A DNA stretch of 64,000 nucleotides from Saccharibacillus soli (lineage in GTDB: Bacteria > Bacillota > Bacilli > Paenibacillales > Paenibacillaceae). This document shows positions 1 to 7,804 of this stretch, one piece after another; the stretch's first letter is position 1, and every line of letters starts with the position of its first letter. Position numbers and translations under genes: made by a program. The notes under the pieces are model-generated. The model ran no database searches. It was not told where the DNA came from and saw only the letters and a list, made by a program, of their open reading frames with translations. Location of the stretch: the NCBI GenBank assembly GCA_002189105.1, contig NIOB01000001.1:620001-684000 (forward strand), written 5' to 3'.

Positions 1-383
1 TGGACCCAAGCCATATGTGGTGGCAGGGCATCGATCCGGTTCAGGCGATCCGAATTCTCGGACGTGCCGGCGCCATTCATCACTTCCATGCCAAAGACAT
101 CACGATTGACCAAAATAACGTAAATATGCACGGTTTGACCGATATGCAATCTTATACTTTAATGCAAGACCGCGCCTGGAACTTCCGCAGTGTCGGCTAT
201 GGTCACGATCTCAAAGTATGGTCGGACATGATTAGCGAGCTGCGTCTGCAAAACTATGATTATGTCGTCAGTATCGAACACGAAGACGGCCTGATGTCCG
301 TAGACGAAGGTTTCGGCAAAGCCGTTCGTAATCTCCAGCAGATCCTTATCGAAGAGCCTGCGGGAGAAATGTGGTGGGTCTAG
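1..383 (+). CDS. Sugar phosphate isomerase/epimerase, C-terminal part
   Basis: The reading frame is open from base 3 and runs into the window from the left, so only about the last 127 residues are present. The fragment looks like the second half of a xylose-isomerase-like TIM barrel: DPSH near the start, HAKD in the middle and IEHED towards the end supply the Asp, His and Glu residues that usually bind the divalent metal. The family isomerises or epimerises sugars or inositol derivatives in the cytoplasm; the substrate cannot be told. A ThuA-like gene follows 42 bp downstream in the same direction, a common pairing in sugar-catabolic operons of Paenibacillaceae. Confidence 0.85.
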   Translation, partial: DPSHMWWQGIDPVQAIRILGRAGAIHHFHAKDITIDQNNVNMHGLTDMQSYTLMQDRAWNFRSVGYGHDLKVWSDMISELRLQNYDYVVSIEHEDGLMSVDEGFGKAVRNLQQILIEEPAGEMWWV

Positions 384-425
384 GAACTTCAAAATTACAC
401 AGTCATAACTAAGGGGATACCAATC

Positions 426-1157
426 ATGATTAACGTAACCATCTGGAACGAATTCGTACACGAAGTCAGAGACGAAGAAGTTAAAGCCGTATATCCGGAC
501 GGAATTCATAAGCAGCTCGAACGTGCGCTCATGCCTGAAGGCTTCAATATTCGTACCTGCACCCTGGACCAAGACGATCATGGTCTGACACGCGAAGTAT
601 TGGAATCGACGGATGTCATGATCTGGTGGGGCCATATGGCACATGAGTTGGTTGATGATTCGATCGCAGAAGCTGTAGCGCAGCGTGTACGTGAAGGCAT
701 GGGCCTGATCGTCCTGCACTCGGGTCACTTCTCGAAACCATTCAAGAAGCTCATGGGCACAGGCTGTGACCTGAAATGGCGCGAAGCGGGCGAACAGGAA
801 ATTCTGTGGGCCGTAAACCCTTCACACCCGATTGCAGAAGGCATTGGCGAAAATATCATCTTGGAACATGAAGAAATGTACGGCGAATTCTTCGACATTC
901 CGAATCCGGATGAGATTGTCTTCATTAGTAACTTCTCCGGTGGTGAAGTATTCCGAAGCGGCTGCACGTTCCGCCGGGGTTCGGGTAAAATCTTCTACTT
1001 CCGTCCGGGTCATGAGACGTATCCGACTTACTACAACCGGGACATCATCCGCGTAATCGCCAATTCGGTTCGTTGGGCTTACCCAACAGCCGCAGCGAAG
1101 CCGGTATATGGCAATGCTCAACCGCTTCGTCCTCTGCACGCACCAGAATTGGTCTAA
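426..1157 (+). CDS. ThuA-like trehalose/sugar utilization protein
   Basis: A 243-residue protein of the ThuA family (class I glutamine-amidotransferase-like flavodoxin fold). It begins MINVTIWNEF, carries the WWGH segment near residue 68 and LIVLHSGH near residue 95, the position of the nucleophile-elbow region of this fold, and ends with FRPGHETYPTY. Start is an ATG preceded by AAGGGGATACC. ThuA proteins accompany sugar dehydrogenases and isomerases in catabolism of trehalose, sucrose and related sugars; the exact reaction is poorly defined. It probably shares a transcript with the isomerase gene upstream and is closed by the terminator at 1228-1268. Confidence 0.88.
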   Translation: MINVTIWNEFVHEVRDEEVKAVYPDGIHKQLERALMPEGFNIRTCTLDQDDHGLTREVLESTDVMIWWGHMAHELVDDSIAEAVAQRVREGMGLIVLHSGHFSKPFKKLMGTGCDLKWREAGEQEILWAVNPSHPIAEGIGENIILEHEEMYGEFFDIPNPDEIVFISNFSGGEVFRSGCTFRRGSGKIFYFRPGHETYPTYYNRDIIRVIANSVRWAYPTAAAKPVYGNAQPLRPLHAPELV

Positions 1158-1227
1158 TCACAGAGAGCTGCCTTGCGGCAGCAGATGTGAGAACGTTGAT
1201 TGGGTAGAACCGAAGTTGGATGAACCT

Positions 1228-1268
1228 GCCGCTTTTTCGCTTCTGGCGAAAAGGCGGTTTTCTTTTTA
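1228..1268 (+). terminator. Rho-independent terminator after the ThuA gene
   Basis: A 12-bp stem (CCGCTTTTTCGC against GCGAAAAGGCGG, one G-T pair) with a short loop is followed by TTTTCTTTTT. A smaller GC-rich hairpin, GCTGCC-TTGC-GGCAGC, lies upstream at 1167-1182. Confidence 0.85.
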
Positions 1269-1296
1269 ATAGAAGAAAGCGTTATCAATAATGAGG

Positions 1297-1325
1297 TTTG
1301 CGCCTTATCGGATTTGGGGTAAAAT
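1297..1325 (+). promoter_or_regulatory. Candidate sigma-A promoter for the glycosylase gene
   Basis: TTTGCG, a 17-bp spacer and TAAAAT lie just after the terminator and 47 bp before the start codon. Two mismatches to the -35 and one to the -10 consensus. Confidence 0.5.
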
Positions 1326-1371
1326 AATGACAATACCCGTTAATCAATAGGTAGGAAAGGAAGAGAGGGGG

Positions 1372-2061
1372 ATGGCGATGGAGGTAACGTTTGGCAGCGC
1401 ACCGGTAGCGGAAACGATCATTCAGGAGTGTCTGCACCGAGCCGAAGGCTATGACCTGGAAGGATTTTTGCTTGGTCAGGGAGCCATCCCGGCCAAGATC
1501 ATGTTTGTGGGAGAGGCACCGGGCGCCACCGAAATCGTAGAAGGTCGGCCGTTTACCGGACAAGCGGGCAAAGTGCTGGAGGAGTATCTGGAGAAGTTGG
1601 GACTGACGCGGCAGGAGATTTACATTTCAAGTGCGGTGCGAAGTCGTCCCTTTAAAGACAAGGTGGTGGCTGGAACACCTGCTGGAGTGGTTCCCCGAAT
1701 CAGCCGTTCCAATCGGACGCCGACCAAAAATGAAGTGCTGGCGCATGCACCCATTCTGGATGCGGAGATTGAGCTGGTTCAACCCCAGGTGATCGTGCCT
1801 ATGGGAAACATCGGGCTGCACCGTTTGATTGGCAGTCATGAGACGATTTCTTCTCTGCACGGTAAAGTGATCGAAGGACCGATTCTTCATCTGGAAGATC
1901 CCGACGATCCACGTTCTGCCTATACGTTCGGGGAGCGAATCTATTCCATTTTCCCGCTGTACCATCCGGCAGCCGTCATTTACAACCGTTCATTAGAGTC
2001 GGTCATTGAGCAGGATTTGGCGGCACTAAAACATTTTTTAGAGGCAAAAAATAATTCTTAA
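1372..2061 (+). CDS. Uracil-DNA glycosylase-like protein, family 4 type without Fe-S cysteines
   Basis: A 229-residue protein with the hallmarks of the family 4/5 uracil-DNA glycosylase fold: VGEAPGATE (residues 45-53), GRPFTGQAGK just after it, and YHPAAV near residue 200, the His-containing catalytic loop. These enzymes excise uracil from DNA to start base-excision repair. The four cysteines that hold the [4Fe-4S] cluster in classical family 4 enzymes are absent: the N-terminal CxxC is missing, and the segment usually ending in KCRPP reads AVRSRPF. Only one Cys (residue 20) remains. The protein therefore belongs to a cluster-free branch, or has another activity. The ATG follows GGAAAGGAAGAGAGGGGG. 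It is monocistronic. Confidence 0.8.
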   Translation: MAMEVTFGSAPVAETIIQECLHRAEGYDLEGFLLGQGAIPAKIMFVGEAPGATEIVEGRPFTGQAGKVLEEYLEKLGLTRQEIYISSAVRSRPFKDKVVAGTPAGVVPRISRSNRTPTKNEVLAHAPILDAEIELVQPQVIVPMGNIGLHRLIGSHETISSLHGKVIEGPILHLEDPDDPRSAYTFGERIYSIFPLYHPAAVIYNRSLESVIEQDLAALKHFLEAKNNS

Positions 2062-2156
2062 AAGCATTTTCTTTTTCTTGGAAATGTGTTAATATGAAAT
2101 AAACTAACTAAACGTAAGCTTCTCTTCAGAGGGAATCTTCTAAGAGGTGATCATCT

Positions 2157-2486
2157 ATGATAGAACAAAAGAGTGAAATTCAAATGCAATTATGTCCGCG
2201 ATTTGAAAGTGCATTTTCGTTCCTCGGCAAGCGTTGGAATGGTCTTATCATTCAGACCCTGATGAGCGGCCCTAAGCGGTTCAAGGATATTTCCAACCAG
2301 ATTCCGATGATGAGTGATAAGATGTTGTCGGAGCGGATGAAAGATCTGGAGGCCGAAGGAATTCTGGTACGCCACGTGTATCCCGAGACTCCGGTTCGCA
2401 TCGAATATGAGCTGACTGAGAAAGGCCGTGCGCTTCAGCCGGTTATGCAGCAAATTCAAGTATGGGCGGAGAGCTGGGTCGAGTAG
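2157..2486 (+). CDS. HxlR-family winged-helix regulator
   Basis: A 109-residue single-domain MarR-like regulator of the HxlR family. It shows the family pattern: a conserved Cys near the N terminus (MQLCPRF, Cys13), the segment FLGKRWNGLIIQTLMSGPKRF, then ISNQIPMMSDKMLSERMKDLE as recognition region and the wing RIEYELTEKGRAL. Family members often sense thiol-reactive or oxidising compounds through this Cys and control a neighbouring oxidoreductase; no such gene lies next to it here, so the target is unknown. The ribosome site is AAGAGGTGATC. A strong terminator follows at 2506. Confidence 0.9.
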   Translation: MIEQKSEIQMQLCPRFESAFSFLGKRWNGLIIQTLMSGPKRFKDISNQIPMMSDKMLSERMKDLEAEGILVRHVYPETPVRIEYELTEKGRALQPVMQQIQVWAESWVE

Positions 2487-2505
2487 ACCCAAGAGCTTTA
2501 TACGA

Positions 2506-2537
2506 GAAGAACCCCTTCGTGAGGAGGGGTTCTTTTT
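2506..2537 (+). terminator. Terminator after the HxlR gene
   Basis: AGAACCCCTT pairs with AGGGGTTCT around a short loop and is followed by TTTTT. Confidence 0.9.
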
Positions 2538-2580
2538 ATGCGTATTTTTGTGGATCACGGTGATTGGCAGGATGTTGGGT

Positions 2581-2610
2581 TTGAGAATGGCCCTCTGAAT
2601 TTGTTACAAT
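2581..2610 (+). promoter_or_regulatory. Candidate sigma-A promoter for the DUF4430-like gene
   Basis: TTGAGA, an 18-bp spacer and TACAAT lie 79 bp upstream of the start codon at 2689. Confidence 0.5.
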
Positions 2611-2688
2611 AAAAGAGATCATGTTCAGGAAGGTACATCACCCCTAAGCCGCGCTGCGGCTCGAATCGGGAGGAAGGAATCAAGGCTT

Positions 2689-3435
2689 ATGCGGACAAAA
2701 ATCAAGCTTCCCGATCAGCGCATCCTGCTGTTCGTGCTTGCTGTTCTACTTGTGATCGCGGTGGCTGCCGCAGCTCTGCTTGTACGCCAACAGGACTCGC
2801 TTACAGCAGACAGCAGCGAAGCAGGCAGCGGGCAGAACTTTAGACTGGTTGTTGACGGAGGCATCTATATGCCGAACGAAAACCGTTCACTGGTCAGCGT
2901 CTATCGGACGGAAGATACGATTCGAGACGCTCTGGAACGCAGCGGGATTGTACAGTTTGATAATTATGGCAAGATTGCCTCGGTGGACGAAACGGAACTG
3001 CATTCCGAGCTGGTCTGGGCGGTCAAGAAAAATGGCAAGGCGGTGCCCGATAACGAATACAGTACGCGTGTGCAGCCCGGGGACGAGATTCTTGTCTATA
3101 TCGAAGCGCCAGGTAATGAAGGTGAGCCGGTGAATACGCTGCTGATTAGCGGCGGTGAGGAACATCCTGATCTCGGCGGCTCTTATGCGCACCCTTATAA
3201 GGAAGGGAATATGGTGCGGGATGTATTAAAGGCCAGCGGACTAGTCACGATGTCCGAAAATGATCGAACGATTCGCCTCGTCAAGGCAAGTCCGGACGCT
3301 CAGGAAGGATATGCTACCAAACCCCAGGAACGTTGGGTGCTGAAAGTGAATGGGAAAGAACTGAATGCGGATCGTGGACTGGATATGCAGCTTCAACCGG
3401 GAGATTACGTGGAGTTGACCCTGGAGAAATCTTAA
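2689..3435 (+). CDS. Exported protein with two DUF4430-like domains
   Basis: A 248-residue protein with a single N-terminal membrane segment (about residues 12-32, no lipobox) that is either a signal peptide or an anchor. The rest shows two related units of about 95 residues, roughly 50-140 and 145-246. Each has a stretch ending in W-x-x-K-x-NGK followed by QPGD (WAVKKNGKAVPD...VQPGD; WVLKVNGKELNA...LQPGD). That is the pattern of the transcobalamin-like C-terminal domain DUF4430, a ubiquitin-like ligand-binding fold found in surface proteins. Ligand and role are unknown. The ATG is preceded by GGGAGGAAGG. It is convergent with fnr. Confidence 0.72.
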   Translation: MRTKIKLPDQRILLFVLAVLLVIAVAAAALLVRQQDSLTADSSEAGSGQNFRLVVDGGIYMPNENRSLVSVYRTEDTIRDALERSGIVQFDNYGKIASVDETELHSELVWAVKKNGKAVPDNEYSTRVQPGDEILVYIEAPGNEGEPVNTLLISGGEEHPDLGGSYAHPYKEGNMVRDVLKASGLVTMSENDRTIRLVKASPDAQEGYATKPQERWVLKVNGKELNADRGLDMQLQPGDYVELTLEKS

Positions 3436-3441
3436 TACGCC

Positions 3442-3467
3442 AAAAAGCCGGATCGCTTAGATCCGGC
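3442..3467 (-). terminator. Terminator of fnr, overlapping its last codons
   Basis: The perfect 8-bp stem GCCGGATC/GATCCGGC (3447-3454 and 3460-3467) is followed, on the minus strand, by TTTTT (3446-3442). The fnr stop codon at 3457 lies inside the hairpin. Confidence 0.8.
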
Positions 3468-4176
3468 AAATTTCGTTGGGGCAAAGTTCACAGTGGCAGA
3501 CTTCTTGAAGCATAGCAAGATCGGTAATTACGATCATGCCATTTTCATATTCGACAGCGCCTTTTTTACGCAGATCGCTCAGCATTCGGTTGACGCTCTC
3601 CCGGGTAGCTCCGATCATGTTGGACAGATCAGTATGGGTGATTTTTTTGTTAATCAGAATGGTGTCGTCGTGTTTTTCCCCATACGTGTTGCCCAGGCGG
3701 ATTAAAGTCGAGCAGAGTGCACCAGGTTTTCCATACATCATCAGATCGCGGAATTTGGTCTGCGTCAGTCGATGATGAATCCCCATCCACTTCATAAAAT
3801 CGATAGCGAAGTCGCAGTGCTGACAGATCAAGACTTCCAGGTCTTTATGTTCAATCACACCCACTTCGGTGTCTTCGATCACTTCGGCGGTGAAGCTGTG
3901 CTTGCTGCTGAAGAAAGGATCGGCTTGTCCAACCATGTCATCGGATTGGTACATGTAAAGGATGAGCTCTTTGCCTTCGTCGGTCGATTTGGTCAGCTTG
4001 ACCCGGCCTCTTTTGATATAATACAGCTTATCGGCAAGATCTCCTTCCCAGAACAAATGCGAACCTTCCGGAATATGACGGTCTTTCATCACAACTTCCA
4101 GACGTTTCATGTTTTGGTCCGAGAAGCAGCCGGTGTTCCCTCTATGATCGGTGGCGTGGTGGTACTGGCTCATCAT
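3457..4176 (-). CDS. fnr: Fnr-type anaerobic transcription regulator (Crp/Fnr family)
   Basis: A 239-residue regulator: cyclic-nucleotide-binding-like beta roll (about 25-110), dimer helix, winged helix with ITHTDLSNMIGATRESVNRML (179-199). The C terminus ends CHCELCPNEICRI; Cys229, Cys232 and Cys237 match the CxxCxxxxC arrangement that holds the oxygen-labile [4Fe-4S] cluster in Bacillus subtilis Fnr, and Asp144 (KFRD) aligns with the fourth ligand there. It should activate fermentation and anaerobic genes when oxygen is low. The start at MMSQ follows AAAGGAG at good spacing; the frame stays open further upstream. It is divergent from adhE, with Fnr boxes on both sides of the shared gap, so autoregulation is likely. 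Confidence 0.93.
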   Translation of the reverse strand: MMSQYHHATDHRGNTGCFSDQNMKRLEVVMKDRHIPEGSHLFWEGDLADKLYYIKRGRVKLTKSTDEGKELILYMYQSDDMVGQADPFFSSKHSFTAEVIEDTEVGVIEHKDLEVLICQHCDFAIDFMKWMGIHHRLTQTKFRDLMMYGKPGALCSTLIRLGNTYGEKHDDTILINKKITHTDLSNMIGATRESVNRMLSDLRKKGAVEYENGMIVITDLAMLQEVCHCELCPNEICRI

Positions 4177-4262
4177 TAACATCTCCTTTGCGCAAGCGCA
4201 CACTTTGAATCGGCGTTTGAATAAGTACAAGCTAACGCTGTTGTTAATCAAATTTTAAATTA

Positions 4263-4268
4263 ATTATA
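4263..4268 (-). promoter_or_regulatory. Candidate -10 element of fnr
   Basis: The minus strand reads TATAAT here, about 80 bp upstream of the fnr start. No good -35 is visible at 16-18 bp. The Fnr box at 4331-4346 would be centred about 82 bp upstream of the resulting start point, which is a class I activator position. Confidence 0.45.
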
Positions 4269-4330
4269 ACCGAAAATTTCAAGTTTTTGGAGTGTTGCCA
4301 ACCCTGAAATAGTGGCGAAATATCAAACAT

Positions 4331-4346
4331 TGTGACTTTTTTCACT
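4331..4346. promoter_or_regulatory. Fnr box in front of fnr
   Basis: TGTGA-CTTTTT-TCACT matches 9 of the 10 defined bases of the TGTGA-N6-TCACA consensus. It lies on the fnr side of the fnr-adhE gap, 155 bp from the fnr start. The remaining gap from 4347 to 4673 is AT-rich and holds no gene or other signal that I recognise. Confidence 0.75.
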
Positions 4347-4673
4347 TTATGTCTTTATCATGCCGGATGTCGGGGGTTTTGTCAATTCATATTAGACAAT
4401 TTTTTGTATAAATTTTTAGACTTTTATTTCAGCTTTTAATTTGGCGATTATTTTCAAATCAAAGTTATGGAACACAAAAAGGGAGAAGCTTGAATGGCCT
4501 CTCAATGAGTTTATACGGCGTTTAGGTTTCATCGAAGATCAGGCTGCGGGGAGAAAGGAAAAGTTTGAGAAAATTTTTACAAGCTTAATTTGAACTTTGT
4601 CCTTTGCCCATTAATGAGAGAAAAGTACGAACCGAAATCCGCGGTGTGACGGGGAAATAGGCAAAAAATATTT

Positions 4674-4717
4674 TGTGAAAATTTTCACTTCCCAAACCGA
4701 AATCCATGTGCTATTAT
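4674..4717 (+). promoter_or_regulatory. Fnr box and -10 element of the adhE promoter
   Basis: TGTGA-AAATTT-TCACT (4674-4689) matches 9 of 10 defined bases. A -10 hexamer TATTAT lies at 4712-4717, putting the start point near 4723-4724 and the box centre (4681.5) about 42 bp upstream. That is the class II position used by Fnr and Crp as activators, and no -35 element is needed there. Confidence 0.82.
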
Positions 4718-4765
4718 CAGTGGCGTAGAGAAAACAACGCAAACATCTTGAGGAGGATGAGGGAA

Positions 4766-7381
4766 ATGGCAGTGAAAAATGAAGCCGCCCGTACTGTTGA
4801 ACTTACCGCTGAACAAGAAATTCAAAAGCTGATCGATAAGGCGAATAAAGCGCAAGAAGCGTTCATGCAAATGGATCAACAGCAAATCGATACCATCGTG
4901 CAAGCAATGGCCCTGGCCGGCCTGGACAAGCACATGTATCTCGCTAAGATCGCTATCGAAGAAACGAAACGCGGCGTGTACGAAGACAAGATCACCAAGA
5001 ATCTCTTCGCAACAGAGTACATCTATCACAGCATCAAGAATGATAAAACGGTAGGCGTCATCGAAGATAACGAATATGACAGCTTCCAGAAGATCGCGGA
5101 GCCGGTAGGGATCGTAATGGGGATTACGCCTGTCACCAACCCGACTTCCACAACGATGTTCAAAGCGCTGATTTCGATCAAGACACGTAACCCTATTATA
5201 TTCGGGTTCCACCCATCGGCGCAATACTGCAGTTCCGAAGCTGCTAGAATTCTTCACGAAGCAGCAGTCAAAGCGGGTGCGCCCGAAGGCTGTATCCAAT
5301 GGATCGACAAACCTTCGATGGACAAAACGAACATCCTGATGAACCACGATGACGTGGCATTGATTCTGGCAACCGGCGGTGGTGCGATGGTTCGTGCAGC
5401 ATACAGCTGTGGCAAACCGGCACTCGGCGTAGGCCCGGGTAACGTACCGGCCTTTATCGAAAAAACGGCAGACATCGATCAAGCGGTCACCGACCTGATC
5501 CTGTCGAAGTCGTTCGATAATGGGATGATCTGCGCATCGGAACAAGCGGTTATCATTGAAGAACCTATTTTCGATCAAGTGAAAAAGAAAATGATTGCAA
5601 ACGGCTGTTACTTCCTGAATAAAGAAGAAATCGCCAAACTGACACCAAGCGCAATGAACGTGGAGAAATGTGCGGTTAACCCGGCAATCGTCGGTCAATC
5701 GGCTGTGAAAATTGCTGAAATGGCAGGCATTACGGTTCCGGCTACGACCAAAATCCTGGTTGCCGAAATCGAAGGTGTAGGCACGAAATATCCACTGTCG
5801 GCAGAAAAACTTAGCCCGGTACTGGCTTGCTACAAAGTGAAAACAGCGGACGAAGGGATTGCTCGCGCAGCGGAAGTCGTTGAATTCGGCGGTATGGGTC
5901 ACTCGTCGGCCATCCACTCGAACGATGGTGCCGTTATCCAACGCTTCGCCAACCGCCTGCAAACAGGTCGGATCATCGTGAACTCGCCTTCGACACACGG
6001 GGCAATCGGCGACATCTACAACACGAATCTGCCTTCGCTGACGCTGGGCTGCGGATCGTATGGCCGCAACTCGACATCGTCGAACGTAACTGCTGTGAAC
6101 CTGATTAACGTGAAAAGGGTGGCGCGTCGTACCGTGAATATGCAGTGGTTCAAAGTACCGGATAAGATCTATTTCGAGAAAAATGCGACGCAGTATCTGG
6201 CTAAGATGCCGGACATCACGCGTGTAGCAATCATTACTGACCCAATGATGGTACAGCTGGGTTATGTCGAAAGAGTGCAGCACTTCCTGCGTCAACGTCA
6301 AACTCCGGTAGCGATCGAAGTCTTCTCGGAAGTTGAACCGGACCCATCGACAACGACGGTAGAACGCGGCCGCGCCATGATGGAACGTTTCCAACCCGAC
6401 TGCATCATCGCACTGGGTGGCGGTTCGCCAATGGACGCAGCAAAAGGCATGTGGCTGTTCTATGAATATCCGGACACCGACTTCAATAACCTGAAACAAA
6501 AATTCATGGATATTCGCAAACGGATCTACAAATACCCACGCCTGGGCCGCAAAGCGAAATTCGTTGCGATTCCAACAACATCGGGTACAGGTTCGGAAGT
6601 CACTTCGTTCGCTGTCATCACCGACAAGGAAAATGGCAATACCAAATATCCGCTGGCTGACTATGAGCTGACTCCAGACGTAGCGATTGTCGATCCGGAA
6701 TTTGTCTACTCGCTGCCTAAAGTGGCGGTTGCCGATACAGGTATGGACGTACTGACTCACGCCATCGAAGCTTATGTATCGGTAATGGCGAGTGATTACA
6801 CGGATGGTCTGGCGATCAAAGCCATCCAACTGGTCTTTGCCAACCTGGAAAAATCGGCTCTGACCGGCGACAAAGTAGCACGCGAAAAAATGCACAATGC
6901 TTCGACACTGGCAGGTATGGCCTTTGCCAACGCGTTCCTGGGCATCAACCACAGCTTGGCGCACAAATGGGGCGGCGAATACCACACAGCTCACGGTCGT
7001 ACGAATGCGATCCTGATGCCGCACGTCATTCGCTACAACGCGAAAAAACCGACGAAATTTGCTTCTTTCCCTAAATATACGCATTTCGTAGCCGACGAGC
7101 GTTATGCTGAAATTGCCCGTATCCTGGGGCTGCCGGCTAGAACGACGGAGGAAGGCGTAAAGAGCTTGATTAAAGCGATCCGCGAAATGAACCAAAAACT
7201 GGGCATCCCGGCTACATTCCAGGAGCTTGGATTCGATGCCAAACAGTTTGAATCGCGTGTCGATTACCTGGCTGACCGTGCCTTTGAAGACCAATGCACA
7301 ACAGCAAACCCTAAACTGCCGCTTGTAACCGAATTGGCTGACGTCTATCGTGACGCCTTCTACGGAAGATTTGAAGACTAA
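4766..7381 (+). CDS. adhE: Bifunctional acetaldehyde-CoA/alcohol dehydrogenase
   Basis: An 871-residue two-domain enzyme that reduces acetyl-CoA to acetaldehyde and then ethanol, regenerating two NAD+ in fermentation. The N-terminal aldehyde dehydrogenase half carries the catalytic Cys256 in NGMICASEQ. A linker around residues 445-460 leads to the iron-dependent alcohol dehydrogenase half, with ALGGGSPMDAAK for NAD binding and the metal-binding segments DVLTHAIEAYVS and HSLAHKWGGEYHTAHG. Start ATG follows AGGAGGATGAGGGAA; an in-frame ATG 8 bp upstream is too close to the ribosome site. Codon use is strongly biased, as expected for high expression. It lies between fnr and pflB, under an Fnr-type promoter. 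Confidence 0.96.
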   Translation: MAVKNEAARTVELTAEQEIQKLIDKANKAQEAFMQMDQQQIDTIVQAMALAGLDKHMYLAKIAIEETKRGVYEDKITKNLFATEYIYHSIKNDKTVGVIEDNEYDSFQKIAEPVGIVMGITPVTNPTSTTMFKALISIKTRNPIIFGFHPSAQYCSSEAARILHEAAVKAGAPEGCIQWIDKPSMDKTNILMNHDDVALILATGGGAMVRAAYSCGKPALGVGPGNVPAFIEKTADIDQAVTDLILSKSFDNGMICASEQAVIIEEPIFDQVKKKMIANGCYFLNKEEIAKLTPSAMNVEKCAVNPAIVGQSAVKIAEMAGITVPATTKILVAEIEGVGTKYPLSAEKLSPVLACYKVKTADEGIARAAEVVEFGGMGHSSAIHSNDGAVIQRFANRLQTGRIIVNSPSTHGAIGDIYNTNLPSLTLGCGSYGRNSTSSNVTAVNLINVKRVARRTVNMQWFKVPDKIYFEKNATQYLAKMPDITRVAIITDPMMVQLGYVERVQHFLRQRQTPVAIEVFSEVEPDPSTTTVERGRAMMERFQPDCIIALGGGSPMDAAKGMWLFYEYPDTDFNNLKQKFMDIRKRIYKYPRLGRKAKFVAIPTTSGTGSEVTSFAVITDKENGNTKYPLADYELTPDVAIVDPEFVYSLPKVAVADTGMDVLTHAIEAYVSVMASDYTDGLAIKAIQLVFANLEKSALTGDKVAREKMHNASTLAGMAFANAFLGINHSLAHKWGGEYHTAHGRTNAILMPHVIRYNAKKPTKFASFPKYTHFVADERYAEIARILGLPARTTEEGVKSLIKAIREMNQKLGIPATFQELGFDAKQFESRVDYLADRAFEDQCTTANPKLPLVTELADVYRDAFYGRFED

Positions 7382-7428
7382 GATCGGAACGGACAGTTAA
7401 GCCTGCTTTACTCTTCAACTTGGATTAT

Positions 7429-7465
7429 GCGGCACATTCACTTCGGTGGATGTGCCGCTTTTTTA
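7429..7465 (+). terminator. Terminator of adhE
   Basis: GCGGCACAT pairs with ATGTGCCGC around a CACTTCGGTGG-type loop and is followed by TTTTTT. Confidence 0.92.
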
Positions 7466-7578
7466 TGACCAGCGGTACAAGTCAACTGCCAATTGAAAGA
7501 ATGAAAAACAGTCATAATTTGCAGTGTTTTTCTGGAAGCGGGCTTAAAAGTGATAAAAATCATAAAAAATCCGCTCAG

Positions 7579-7621
7579 TGTGATAAATCTCACAGTATCT
7601 CAGGAGTAATGGGCGCATAAT
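7579..7621 (+). promoter_or_regulatory. Perfect Fnr box and -10 element of the pflB promoter
   Basis: TGTGA-TAAATC-TCACA (7579-7594) fits the consensus at all ten defined bases. CATAAT at 7616-7621 gives a start point near 7628, which places the box centre at about -41.5, the class II activator position. The rest of the adhE-pflB gap holds a second box at 7690 and no gene. Confidence 0.82.
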
Positions 7622-7689
7622 AAGGCCATGAAGGTCCCCCAGACATCAGGAGAAAAGGCCAACGATGCAAGCCGAAGTCTTTCGATAAA

Positions 7690-7705
7690 TGTGATAATTT
7701 TCACT
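7690..7705 (+). promoter_or_regulatory. Second Fnr box in the pflB leader
   Basis: TGTGA-TAATTT-TCACT matches 9 of 10 defined bases. Relative to the start predicted from the first box it lies about 60-80 bp downstream, 100 bp before the pflB ATG. It could serve a second promoter or limit transcription when Fnr levels are high; no convincing -10 lies 41 bp downstream of it. Confidence 0.65.
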
Positions 7706-7804
7706 TTGTTGGCAGCTCACCGGCGATTCGGGATCTGAAGTGGAGACACGGTATGCCTCTTCTGATCGTGATCTCAGTAAAACATACAAAATGGAGGTAA
7801 TCAC

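Noticed and set aside
1274-1287. cre-like sequence AGAAAGCGTTATCA before the uracil-glycosylase-like gene
   Set aside because: It misses the first consensus base and precedes a repair gene with no carbon-control logic; probably chance.
4685-7294. Very long minus-strand frame opposite adhE (869 codons)
   Set aside because: It mirrors the adhE codons, lacks a ribosome site, and its product is rich in His, Arg, Cys and Phe with no family motif. Strong codon bias in adhE keeps stop codons out of this antisense frame.
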